Below, one piece after another: positions 1-11,924 of a stretch of 64,000 nucleotides of DNA. The notes below the pieces were generated by a model that saw only the letters and a list, made by a program, of their open reading frames with translations, ran no database searches and had not been told where the DNA came from. The stretch lies in NCBI RefSeq assembly GCF_001649575.2, contig NC_051453.1:15930483-15994482 (forward strand). Reading direction: 5' to 3'. The translations under genes and the position numbers were made by a program. This DNA comes from Kryptolebias marmoratus (Eukaryota; Chordata; Actinopteri; Cyprinodontiformes; Rivulidae). Position 1 is the first letter of the stretch. Each line of letters starts with the position of its first letter.

Positions 1-427
1 GTCCCCTCAGCAAAACTAAATATGTCACTAACAAACATTAAACGTAAATGGTTAAAGACATTAGCCAGACTGTGGAAAATCAGGCTATATAAACCATTAT
101 ATTGGCGACATGCAGTGGTACGGCAACAGGCAAGGGCCAATTGCATGTATCAACCCAGTTTATGATGGATTGCGCAATCAGAGGTGAAGCTCGGCTTGCT
201 GCTGCCACACCTCGCGTTTCACCCTCATATTTGAACAGGAAATATGCAATTTCAGCGATTTTGACTATAAAAATGCGATTTGGACCATAAAAATGTTTGA
301 AAATTACTCATACATAAAGATCAGTGGACAAATATTACTAATCATTTTATGTTATGATTTTTTTTTTCTTGTCATGATGACAGGGGAGGCTCTGCCTCAC
401 CTGCCTCCCCTGACTGCACGTCCCTGG
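1..427 (-). mobile_element. hAT-like non-autonomous DNA transposon fragment
   Basis: The block ends at about 427 with a terminus that reads CAGGGACGTGCAGTCAGGGG on the minus strand, the CAGGG-type end of hAT transposons. It is followed by a short inner palindrome-like stretch around 384-411. The rest (about 40-380) is non-coding and resembles the body of a widespread fish interspersed element. Only one terminus is in the window, so neither full length nor target-site duplication can be checked. It probably lies in a downstream intron of the cytokine receptor gene. The short open frame at 102-290 has no protein features. Confidence 0.4.
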
Positions 428-863
428 TACACCCTAAACCTTCATTTTTATTATCAGGAACAAGTTTAAGTTTTTTAAATCTGTTAAGAGTGTATAAACT
501 AAACAAGCCCTGTTTAAAGAGCATGAATATGATGCTGTATTAGTCCCACATTTACATGTTATTTCATTTATCTTATGGGTTTTTTGACTACTTCTGTCAA
601 ACTTCTGGTATATATCATTTGATTTGGAAATACAGAGGAAAAAATGTCACTTCTTGGGTAAATTTAGGCCATGGTGTTGCTTTAAAGTTTGAAAGTTAAG
701 ATTTGAAGAAATTCTGAGTTAAACACTTTTTTGTTGTTTTTAGACTGTTAAACCACACAGCATGCAGTGGTTCTTTTGAAACATATTAAACAAATGAGCA
801 AACCTGACAGGAGAGTAAAAATGCTCATTTCGTTTATATTTATGATGATATTAAAGTGGTCAC

Positions 864-3800
864 CGCTGTGCTCTGTGCTGCTGGAGTCCAGGGTGTGCAG
901 GTAGATGGTGTACTTTGTGATGAAGCCTCTTTGCTGGTCCACAGGGAGCTCGTCCCACTGGACCAGGACCCGCCTGGACTCATGGAGCCGGACGAACAGG
1001 GTGGGACCAGAGACAGGCTCTGAGGCACACAGACAGAAAAGAACTGGTTCAAACCTCCACTGATTTTATAAAGGTGGTGTTACTACTGTATAAAGAAGAA
1101 AGAAGTGGAGTTCATCCATCTTACTCTCTTCTTTGGAGTAAATCAGGCTGGATGTTGGAGCGCTCACGCCTCTGGTGGTCACAGCATACAAGGAGACATT
1201 ATACCTCACACCTGCAGTCAAACCTGAAAAGTATTAGAAATAAATTAAACTAGTTGTGTTATAATTAGGTAAACTAAGAATATGATACAGTTTTTACTTC
1301 CTGGACAACCTGCGGTTTGAATAAAGAGCAAAAAAGTGAAATATAATAAAACGCCACAAGAGGGCACTGTTTAGTCTTTAGTTGAAACCCAAACAGTTTT
1401 TTTTGAAATTTCTTTTTCTTCTCTAATGTCACAGTTTATTTCAGGTCATATTCCTCCCACTCAGGTCACAATAAAATGAACTTATGACCTTTTAAAGTTC
1501 ATCTGAATGCAACATTTTTTTTGTGTGTTTTAACCTCAGGAAAGATAATAAATAAATAAACAAATAAATAAATACTCCAGAAAAGAATTCAAGCATCAAA
1601 TAAACAAAAATTGTTTTATAGTGAAAATAAAAACTTTAACAAAACATTTCCTTTACTTTAAAACACACTTAGATGTTTTTTACACTTACCCCCAGCTATT
1701 ACATTACAATTATTTGTTATATTCATTAAGACACTAATCCTTTGTTGATTTTAAGGCTTGTACATAAAGTCATAAAGTCGATCAATTTACTTAATTATTA
1801 AACTAATAGTGGATTTGTTGTGAACCTCAGGGTTGACAAAGTTAAAAAACAAAACAAATTTTAATTTGTTTATTAGGAAATGATTACAAATGGAAACTGT
1901 AGTGAGGTATTTAGATCATGAACATTTATTGATTTCAGATTCAAACTTTTAAATTTGATGGTTGTGAAGCTGTGAATTAGCATCATGTGAATCCTTGATA
2001 CAAACTCTGTCCCAGTTCAGAAAAAACAATTTCCTTGTTTATGAAACGTGTCAGTGGAGGAGAACATTTAGATCTTGGGAGGTACCGTGAACGTAATTCA
2101 GTTTTTCTTCATTTAAAGCCTGAATGTTTAGGGTCACAGAGGCTGGAGTCCATCCCTGCTGCCGCTGGGCAGGAGGTGGGTTTAGAGTTATTCACCGGTC
2201 CAAGAGACAAACCAAACATGCCTCTTACACTTTACCACATTTTCAACAAAACCCAAAACACACAGGACGGTTTAACACGGCTGGCACGAAAAACTAAATG
2301 TTTTGCTTTAGTTCATGGATTAAAAGTCAAACTTTTACATTATTTGTGTCATTTTTGCATTTCTGTTCTGCAGTAATAAACTTTATTTTATGTTTTTTTG
2401 TCTGATTTTGTGTGATGAAAGAGGACACGTTGCTTTCCTTGTGACTGAATGATAATCATACCTGAGACCGATGTGTTTCTTAGGTCTTTGCCCAGCTTTT
2501 TCCACTGCAGTTCTCCTGCAGGCACACTGTCCCACTCGACCACAAAGTGCAACAATTCTTCCCCAAACGTTTGAGCCCAGGAGACGAGCACAGAGCTGCC
2601 AGCAGCTGCAGGAGTCAACGCTCGCAGGACGGGCACTGAAACACCTGAACAATGAAGACATTTCAGTGTTTGAAACAGAATTCAAAATGTAAAGCACATT
2701 TTTGATCACTGCGTTATGATATCAGTTTACCTGCATGTCTGAGGTCCACATTAGCAGGAGGAGACGTCCCATATGAAGTGACTGCAACGACACTCAGCGC
2801 CTGAACCTCCGCTGGTACCTGAACTGAACACTGGCTGGAAGCAGCAGCACAGATCTCCTCATGGTCGTTACCCAGAAGGACTTTATATTGCAGCAGATCA
2901 CCACTGTAATCCTCTGGAGGCAGAGGCTGTACGAAAGAGATCCTTACATTGCATGTTGTTTATACAATAAATATTTATTTATTTTATTTAACCTAGAGGA
3001 CTGGTTTCATTCTTCATAAAATCCAAATACCAAGAAGTCTAAATCTTGTTTCATCGAAACACAAACGTTTTAGCATTTTTTTACCATCCTGTGCTAGCAA
3101 TCAGACAAATAAGTGCATTTCTGTTGCATTTTTTGAGTGAAGTAAAAGTAAAAAACATGCATAACCAGCTGGAGAGTGTGTGATTTCTTTTGGTTATTTA
3201 GCTGTCTGTAATCTGCACCTCACAAAAGTACTTTGTGTGCTATAATATGTTTATTACTAGAAAAAAAAAGTACCTTCCATAAAACGGTAACTTTCTTTAG
3301 CCCATTTAAAGTACGGCCTGCTAAGATCCTCCACACATAAAGCTGCTGAGATGGACCTGAAGATGAGACAGACCACATATTTGTAACGAGCATTAAAAAA
3401 AAAAACTCTCTGACCATCTCTGTCCCATCACTCGCCTCTTCCAGGACTCATCTTCCTCAGGGACGGGCTCCATCTGCTGCAGCGAGATCTGGAGGTCCAC
3501 GTGGTTTTAAAGCCGGATGTTGAGCCACACGTTCGGATCTGGAGCTCGTATCCAGTCAGGGGCCTCAGGTTGTTCACCTGCATTAGTCCCTCACTGAGCT
3601 CTGCTCCGTCTCTCAGTTCCTGAAAGCATCAGGAGAATTTTGCCACCGCCTGATAAAGTCGGATGTTGAGAATAAAGTGGATGCTCTGAGATCATTTTAC
3701 CCAGGAGTTGTTATTTGCACGCAGCCTGATTTGGGGTCTGAGACGCACCGAAGACTCTGAGGTTTCCCAGCGCAGCGTGGCAGAAGCAAAACTGTTTCCA

Positions 3801-6298
3801 AAGTCCATCTGAACTATATGAGGGGTCTCTGGTATTACTGCAACACAAAGGAACACAGAAGTAATGCGCACACGCAGCTGGTGAGGTCTCCAAAAACAAT
3901 CTTCACAACAAGTGTGTGATAAAGTTAGGTCTGCTGAGTAAGCTCAACATGTTCATTCAAACAGTGACTGAAGGGGGAGAAGTGAGGAAACCTTTCCCCT
4001 TAAGAGATAAATTACATCAGCAGAAACCCAACTGGAAGTCAAATTAGTCAAACTGAGCAGAACAACAACTGAATAAGGACATGGCAGGATGACTGACTTA
4101 TTTAGAAACTTGAACATTCTGGTAAAATTAAAAAAAAATGCAAATGTGCTTGTGTAGATGCACCCTCCACAGTGTTACCTAAATCCTTGATGCAAAAGAT
4201 ATAAGGATCGGATTGTGATGCTCCAAAGTGGTTGTAAGCAGTGACCACAAACAGGTATTTAGTGTTTTCATCCAATATTTCTCGAGGTAAGATGACTTTG
4301 TCACCATTTTTGGTGTGATCTGAATGGATCTGTGTCCCATTCGCCCTATGAAAAAGAAAGAAATAGGTCAAAAGCAAGTCTTGATATGAGGTCAAACAGA
4401 AATAACTAAACAAGAATCAAAAGTGAAACACATTACCTGCAGAGTGAGACGTTGTAGAAAGTGAATATGTGGGTTTCCTGTCCTCTCTCCCAGGAGCAGT
4501 CTATCAGATCTGAGTGCTGTGTTGTTTCACAGCTAACATTTACAGGTTTGTCAGGAGGAACTTCAATGACACAAAATGGAAAACAAAGTTTTTTTTTTTT
4601 TTTTTTTTTACAGTTGTAGAGATTGAAAACCTTTCTGACACATTATTCTTCCCAAGGTTTTTGGTTCCTTGATTGCAACATTTTGCTATTGCCTAAAATT
4701 TTGATACTTTCCTGCCTTTTGAATTCAGTTTCCCTTCAAGCTTCAGTACATCTGCTCAGCATACAGAAACTTAAAACTGAATATTAGTCAACTTTATTTA
4801 ACTGGTAGCATAATTACCACCCCAAAAAAAGCCTATAATTACCACAAAACTGTCTTTGATCAACTACAAATATTTCCATTTGTCAAATCTTTAAAAACAA
4901 TGGAGCAGATTGGAAATTTCCCTGTGCCCTTGTTTTAAGATGTTAGAGCCCACACTTTAGAGATTTGCCAGTAAATGTGTGGTGGACTTACACTACCCTA
5001 TTTAGATGCATACTCCCACTTATGGATATCAGTCATCAGTCATAAATATTTGTCACATTTTAGCCCAAAACAGCATTTTCTGATTAAAAGAGAACCACAC
5101 CCATGAGAGGCAATGGATTGATGACCTGAGCAAAATGAAAGTCAGTAGGTACAGTTTTTAAAAAAACAACTCCAGACTCAAACACTACATAGCAGTTCAT
5201 TCATAGACTATTTTATCAACCTTAACATCACTGACAGCTTCGTATTACATTGCCATTCAGCCAGAAATACTCTATTCCTGCCAGGAGTGACCCAGTCTAC
5301 ACTGGAAATGTGAGAGCTAGCTGCTGCTGCCACTATTATCACAAGTAAGAGTAAATAATCACATTACACAGTGAAGGCTAAAGGTTTGTAAAGTCATTTT
5401 ATGGTCGGTTTCTCCAAACTGAGGCTGTTCAAAGAGCTACCTACAGCAGGTAAGATATTGATTGCTCCTAACCTTCCCACAGAACTCCACTTTAGAAGAT
5501 CTAAACTACTCTTTTAACATAAGAGCAAACAGACTGAAGCAGTGTTTTGTAGTTACTTTACAGTAAAATGTACATACGTCCAGCTCGTAGATCCTTTCCA
5601 TTCACAACGTTTAGAGCTGACAGCTGATTGCGCCTCATCTTGCAGACCACTGAGGACCGAGGCACCGAAACACGGGGCAGGTAGAACATCTTTGTGGTGC
5701 AGTTGATTCTTTTGGACGGAATTACATTCCTGCCGTTCAGCTCCAGAGTTATTTTGTAGCTGAAAGTCAGTAAGAAAGCTGCAAATGAACCAAACCTTTC
5801 AAAGCACCTTCCACACAGGAAGAAGAGAACAAAACAGCATTTTGTGGTGTATATTGTGTTAAGTTTATACCTCCATTCACATTCACTGATGTGGCAGTAC
5901 ACCGTCAGGTTTGAGCCCAGGAGAAAGAGCGCAGCTGGTTCGACTGTCAGGGTGCCGAGGGGGATGAAGCACTCGCAGTCAGCAGGGCAACCTATCAGGA
6001 AGAGAGGAACATGAGACTAAGTTTGATGATAAAAAACCAGAAGTGTCCAAGACAGCATGACAAACCAACTTCTAACTGAGCTGAAACAGACATTTTTTCG
6101 GACTATTAGACTGCTTGTCTAAAAGCAGAGCAAACTGTGACAGCAGCACAAGTTAAAACTCAAAACCACAGCAACGATGATCAGGACTGAATAATATTTT
6201 AAACAAAAACAAACAGTTATGAGCTGTATTAACTCACCCTGGAAGGACAAAGTGAGAAACAAGATCATGTGTCTCCAAACGGTTAGCGAGAGATTCAT
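864..6298 (-). CDS. il12rb2: Interleukin-12 receptor beta-2-like cytokine receptor, 5' part (12 exons, C-terminus outside window)
   Basis: Exons in coding order: 6298-6238, 5991-5871, 5759-5578, 4560-4437, 4345-4179, 3837-3701, 3619-3436, 3356-3274, 2926-2731, 2644-2462, 1223-1125, 1019-864. They join in frame into about 564 codons. Residues 1-20 are a signal peptide (MNLSLTVWRHMILFLTLSFQ). An Ig-like domain follows (exons 2-3), then a cytokine-receptor homology module starting in exon 4 (C-x-W: CSWERGQETHIFTFYNVSL) and at least three fibronectin III domains (exons 8-12). The matches to mammalian IL12RB2 run in order, for example SGPTLFVRLHESRRVLVQWD in exon 12. IL23R lacks the three membrane-proximal FNIII domains, so IL12RB2 fits better; another gp130-family member is possible. 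The product should be a cell-surface chain of the IL-12 receptor signalling through JAK/STAT. Two oddities: the WSxWS box reads CSRWS (residues 311-315), and intron 7 needs a GC donor (AAGAG|GCGAGT at 3436/3435) to keep frame. The transmembrane and cytoplasmic exons must lie left of position 1. Confidence 0.8.
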
Positions 6299-7879
6299 CT
6301 CAGCTCATCTCTGTCAGACTGGAGGAGCCCATTCAGCAGCTGGTAACAAACTGTGCTGTCACTTTAAACGGCACATGGTTTCTTCATCATGAACCGGGGA
6401 AAGTTTTGTTCTTAAAATAATAGATGCCGCCATGTCCATCAGTGTCCAGGAGCAGAGCAGGGTGCTGGCCGACATGAGGAGGAGCGGTTTAGTTGATCTT
6501 CTCACCTTTTTCACTGCAGGTTTTCCTGTTAGTAACCTTTCCAAAAGTGCAGGCGTCCTCTGACACATTCACCAAGTCAGACATAAAAAAAAAAAAATAC
6601 CACAATATTTTTCTATGAGTAAAACCAGACCGAGGTCATGAGGTTTAGACAGTCTTCAACAAATCTAAGCTTCAAGAATACTGAAGAGTTCCAGTCATTT
6701 TACATCAGACCCTTTAAACCAACTTGGATAAAACTCACCAGAATGCCAACATTTCAAGGTTTTCTTATCAAGATACAAGTCAGTGATGCCCTCACCAAGG
6801 TTCTGCTGCTTGCTTTGTGACATGCTTCTGTCTGAAGTGATCTGTGTCATGTAAGTCATGCATCTTAAAGAGGCCACTAACCTAGTTTAGTGGCGAAGCA
6901 GAAACTTTGAACATTTGTCTCAGTACTTGTGCGCCCTACTTTTATTGCCTGTTTTGCATCACCACAAAGGTTCAGTTGACATAAAACCATAACTTTGCTG
7001 AGCACCTGCTCCTATGAACACGCTGCTGTTTGCAGATGATCAACCGAAATGTTCAGCTTAGATTTTAGGTTGAAAAATATGCTGACCAAAGCTCCACCGC
7101 AACCCGGTTAATTCAGTTTCCACCAGGTTTTAGGCTTTTTTTTTTTCTTACAGTAATTCTTAAATGTGCTGATGCACTGAGCGAAAAGTCAAACATCACT
7201 TCAAATACTTAAAAGTATAACCCAGTTTAGTTTCTCCAAAAACAAGTTTTCTTTTATCTAAAAAGAACTTGAATGAAGTAAAACATACTTACATTCTAAC
7301 AGGTTTCACTGAACTGAGCGATTTTATTGATCCGAATGGGTTTGTTGCTCGTGTTTTTAGCTCCTCAAAACGCCAGAATGTCAGTTGTTTGAGAAAAAGT
7401 GTATCTTTATTGAGCTTCACTTGTTTTTGCTTTTTTTCTTACATTAGTTACTTTCCATCTCTAACCTCAGCAGCTTCAACGGGAAAACCCAGAGATGTAA
7501 CAGAATGCATGCTTGTAAAGATGAAAAAGACCTCAAGATTGTGGGGTGCTAGATTTCAGAATTATAAGTTTTTCATGTTAAAAAACAACAGTGTTTACAG
7601 GAAGCGAATAAAACATGAAAGCTCTGTGTTTAGTTTTGTATGTGCTTCATGAATAGGAGATATATTACTTTAGGAGTTCTAGGGGTCATGGTTAGGGTTA
7701 GGGTCTCCTCAGGGTTTGAGGTCTTAGGGCCATTTGGCCCCGGGCTAGGCTTAGGGTCTCCTCAGGGTTTAATTGACTGAGGTTACCTGATCTTTGCTAA
7801 CAGAGAGACAAACAAACCAACGGACACAACCGGAAACAGAAGGGTCACATGTAGCAGCAGAGATAAGGTTTTAACAAAG

Positions 7880-8160
7880 GGGTTACCTATGACCTTGACC
7901 TTTGACCCCATGAACCTTGAAATCTGCAGGCAACATCTTTGACTCATGAGGAGTCCAGCTGTGCAGTTTGACATTACACTATTGCAGAGTTAAAGCGCTA
8001 GGTCAACTATAATGTTGACCTTTGACCCCATGACCTTAAAATGAACAGTGATTACCCTTGACCTAAGAGATGTCCAACTGTACAGTTTAACATTTCTGTT
8101 ATACAGCTGCAGTGTTAGATCATTTGTGACCTTGACCTTTGACTGGATCACTACCAAACT
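7880..8160. repeat. Degenerate ~120-bp tandem repeat, three units, each with a DR1 (HNF4/PPAR-RXR-like) motif
   Basis: TGACCTTTGACCC occurs at 7896-7908 and 8016-8028, and TGACCTTTGACT at 8133-8144, so the spacing is 120 and 117 bp. Flanking words recur in each unit (for example 'gtccagctgtgcagtttgaca' and 'gtccaactgtacagtttaaca'), so this is a decayed tandem array, not chance. Read on the minus strand the motif is GGGTCAAAGGTCA, a direct repeat with one-base spacing that matches the binding consensus of HNF4 and PPAR/RXR. It lies about 3.8 kb upstream of CYP2 gene A and 1.6 kb upstream of the receptor gene. Whether any factor binds is inference; the unit may simply be a repeat that happens to contain the motif. 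Confidence 0.55.
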
Positions 8161-9299
8161 TTAACCACTTATTTCTTATACCATGTTTTAACGTTTCCTG
8201 AAAATGTCATGAAAATCCTTTGATAACTTTTTGAATAATCTTGTTCCCCATCAGACAGACACTACCGAAAACACAACCTTCTTCGCAGAGTTAATACAAA
8301 GTCAAATGATAAAAACTGGATACTCAGATGATTCCTTTGCTTTGCCGTTTTAAAAAGCTGTTATAGAAAATGATTTTTTAAATGACAAAGCCAAAATAAA
8401 TAGTAAAAGCCAAGATGTGTGTTATAGCCTTTTATAATCAGTTATTTACCTAAATTGTAAGGGCAGAAATTTTGTTTTAGTGTTGGCAGGACAAAAACAA
8501 AAATAAAAAACTGAATTTTTCAGGAGGAAATGCTGAGGAGATGAGTAATGAGACATAAGGGTCACACAAATAGTTACTGGATTTTTAATTGGAAAGATAA
8601 AAGCCATTGTTATAATAAATGACAAAATGTCTTCAAATGTTAGTCATTTTGATTCCTGATATTAGAGTCACTAGTCAGACTGTTAGAAACAAAATGTTTT
8701 CATCTTTTTTGCAATCTTCGTCATCATGTGTGGCAACTTTGGGTGAAAACAAGTCCACCACATCCTCTTCTGCAGTGATAATCAGGGTCAGATCGTCGTG
8801 TTATTTCCTGCTTTGCCCACAGACTGAATCTAACAAAGTGCTCCTATGGTGAAAATCCATTTAAGGCGTGTTCTTCATGCAAAGACCAAACAAATAACGC
8901 ATTAAAAATCATCCTGTCACCAACAAATAGTGATGATCTGAAAGATCAATGCAACAAAATCCTTGTTTTACACAAATACCAAACGTTAAAAATTAAAACA
9001 AGAAAAAGAAAAGTGCATTACTTTTATCAGTAACCTACTTAACAGGGAAGTTTTGCATTGTTTATATTAGAAATTCATTTTCAAAATTTCCTAAAGTGGT
9101 GTAGCTTTAAAGGTTTCACCATTTTATCATTTGACTTATTGCATTAGAGTTCACATCAAATAACAAGCATGTGTTCATTTTTTTAAAACAACTTAGAAAT
9201 ATCACTTTTTATGTCACATTCTTTTAAACAGCACTGACTTGCATTGAGAATTATAATCATTAAAAATATTAAAACGCAAGTTGAACACAGTGTTTGGTT

Positions 9300-9540
9300 G
9301 CAGCGCAGAGTTAAAGGCCTATTATTCCTTAAAGGAATACTGCCCACCACCTTTCATGCCAGAAATTTAGACGAAAATCATCTTTTTATACACAGTTATA
9401 ATCATTTTGGTCAAACCTTGATAATAAGGTTATGCAAGATTTTGCAAGATGTATTAGCTATGTGCTGTTCATGATTCTCAGCTACTACCACTCCTATTTT
9501 TAGCTCAGTATCTGCAAAAAAATGACATAGTTATAGCCAT
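9300..9540. repeat. Interspersed repeat copy (same family as 14653-14870, 56690-57000, 61690-61900)
   Basis: It shares ordered words with the copy at 56690-57000: 'cctttcatgccaga', 'gattttgcaaga/gatcttgcaaaa', 'gctatgtgctg', 'tctcagctactacca' and 'ctcagtatctg'. No coding capacity was seen. This looks like a diverged, truncated copy of a dispersed fish repeat. Confidence 0.5.
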
Positions 9541-10211
9541 GTTTTTTTTTTTTTTTTTTAGTAAGGTTGGTAACAAGCAAACTCGTTCATAATCAAACCT
9601 GCTGCGTGTCAGCACTTCCGCACCATTTCTGGCTACATAATACTCCAGTACCATCAAGGCTAACATACTGTAAGTGATAATATTCAAGTATAGTTTGTTT
9701 ATTAACACAAAATGAACAAGCAAAATTACAAAAAGAACCATAATAAAACCTGCTGTAACAAAAACAAATGCTGCTTTTGATGCCTGACCTCTTCATAGAA
9801 GAAATTCTGGGCTGTCGTAGATTTTCTCCAGTCAGTAAAGACTGAACAAGCTTGGATTGTTGTTCTGAAAACATCTTCTTTTTATCTTTTAAACACACTT
9901 GAACAAACGGAGAATCTCCTCCTTCAAACACTTGCCCCTCCAGCTGGTGTTGAAGCGTCTGAGTATCCGCCTCACAGTCTTGTCAGACTGAAAGATTTAT
10001 TGTGTTCTGTGTTGTTTTCTACCAACAGTGCAAATGGCAGAAAAATGTGCAGTGCTAAAAACGGATTTCATAGAAGTAAAGATTAGAGAAAACAGAGACA
10101 ACTTTTTCTCCTCATCACCACAGGTTTGCTTCTGTTAGCTTTGGTCTTTTTATATTTTTATTCAGAACACGTTCTCACATCTGTCTCTTGTGTCTCTGTT
10201 TCTGATGTCAG

Positions 10212-10301
10212 AATTTAGTGCTTTTGCACCCTGGACCTGTTTGGTGTTAAGTGAAACCATCAGTGGGGTGCTTTATGTGGTCTACAAACTGCACAAACAA
10301 G
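10212..10301 (+). pseudogene. Decayed solo CYP2 exon 6 relic
   Basis: The stretch 'cttttgcaccctggacctg' followed by TTTGGTG matches the CYP2 exon 6 coding sequence (FCTLDLFG). It is followed by a damaged I-helix (V-K-stop-N-H replacing A-G-T-E-T-T), then a part resembling WGxLYxxxY, and ends at an apparent G|GTGTGAGT donor. An acceptor-like CAG (10209-10211) precedes it. At about 90 bp it is shorter than the 139-142 bp of intact exon 6 in this array, and it carries an in-frame TGA. No other exons of a P450 gene were recognised within 5 kb, so this is probably the last trace of a former array member upstream of gene A. Confidence 0.55.
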
Positions 10302-11924
10302 GTGTGAGTAATTTCTTCCTGCCTGCATCTCTTGGAAGCATGACCTTTCATTGTCGACAGCCCCTCACTCATCAGTCTGATGATGAAAGGAAACGTGTGT
10401 GGGATGTGCAGCTCCTGTTAATCATTTACAAACCACAAAGACAGACATTTTGTCCTGTTTTCTAAGGGTCTGTTCCGATTCAGTCAGCTGGACCTATGAC
10501 CCGAGCCGAGAGGCAAAGGAGGGACGTTGGGATTGTTTTGGAGTTGAAAGTATTGTATTGCTGAAAACACTTCTGCATTGTATTCACAGTACAGTTGTGG
10601 TGGATCTCTTCTGCACCAAGAACAACTGCAATCTATTTCTATATTCTATATGTTTTGAAATTTGGAAATATTGTTGATTTGGAGGATGAGGTGGTGGTCA
10701 GCTAGTTAAAGTGAATGAAATAATGAACTGAATGAGCAACAAAATCTTCAAAATATAAAGGAGAGAGATGACGGTGCTGTAACCTGGACACTGAATCTGA
10801 TTCAAATCATCTTTATTCTTAAGTTTTTATCTGAACGAGTTCCAAGATTATAGCAAGTGTTTATGTTTACGATAGTGTTTCATCAAACTCAATGTTCATG
10901 GTTATTTGCTGTCTGAATACAGTTAGAATAAGCTGTTTTTATTCTATTCCTGTTTTGATTTTATCATAAAATAAAAAAACTGATGTATAAACGTTAGCAC
11001 TATACCTTGAAAATGCAGCAAAATAAAGAACTGAAACTTAAAAGATGCACAAATATAACCTTCTTGGAGAGGTAACGAGATGACCTCAAGACTGTCACTG
11101 AAAATGGGTCCAGAGGATTTGGTAAAATTATACTCAGCGACACAATTAAAAACACATCTAGTGTCCAGAAGTTGTACTTTGTTACTAAGATGAAATGAAG
11201 CTGGAATGCCTCAACTACGAGCTTCGGCTCATGTTTGCTGATTCAGGGATTGGATTTTTAAACAAGAACGCCACTGACATGTTGAAACACCGTTAATCAA
11301 ACCTGCTTGAGTGTAAATCACTGACTATTGATCTGTGAGTGGACCTGAGCAGTGCTGTGTTTTTCAGTCACTGTGTGCAGCTGTGTTGTGAAACGCTCTG
11401 ACAGGCAGACTTTGCAGTGAACCACTCATGTTTTTGTAGTTTTCTCAACAAGTTTTGATTTCTGTGCTGATTTCTGATTCAGCAAGTTTCTGTACTTGTC
11501 TTCTGATTTCAATAAGAGGTGGGTCAGACCAAGGCTGTGTTTCTACCACTTTAATGCATCACTACTTATGCATAACATTAATTAACCATGTTACATACCT
11601 GCTGACCTCTTCAGGAGCATTGGAAAAACAAAGTTGAAGCTTTTCCATTTGGCTGTTGATCAAACCCATTTGTGCTGCATTTTCAGGATATAAGAAGGAC
11701 TCGCTGGCAATTTAAAAGAAACTACATTTTGTATGTTTTAAAACACTCTGAGCTCCTGAAATCCTGATTGGTGATCGTTATCTTTTGCTCCTAATTTGGT
11801 CGTGTTCTGCACACGAGATGCAGAGAAAGAAAGCATCTGACTCTGTCAAGTGACTTGTCTTTGTGTTGGTAAAGTGAAGTGAAAACTCCTTTATTTACAG
11901 CAGCATAAGGAAAAGAAGAAAGAA

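Larger units (their letters stand above)
6299..11924. other. Spacer between il12rb2-like gene and CYP2 array
   Basis: No intact gene was found on either strand. The left end should carry the promoter of the minus-strand receptor gene, but no convincing TATA box was seen. The block includes the DR1-bearing tandem repeat (7880-8160), an interspersed repeat (9300-9540), and a decayed CYP2 exon (10212-10301). The remainder is AT-rich sequence without recognisable domains, and its open frames are short and featureless. Confidence 0.6.

Noticed and set aside
4102..4413. Minus-strand frame starting MFSYFCLTSYQD as a separate small protein
   Set aside because: Only 4179-4345 is exon 5 of the receptor; the rest is intron read-through on both sides.
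864..6298. The receptor as a secreted or truncated form lacking a transmembrane segment
   Set aside because: The last exon seen ends with a normal donor in phase 1 at the window edge, so missing exons are most simply off-window.
7690..7770. TTAGGG-like words (ggttagggttaggg) suggesting interstitial telomere sequence
   Set aside because: Only about two units, embedded in a different imperfect repeat ('agggtctcctcagggttt'); too short to support telomeric origin.
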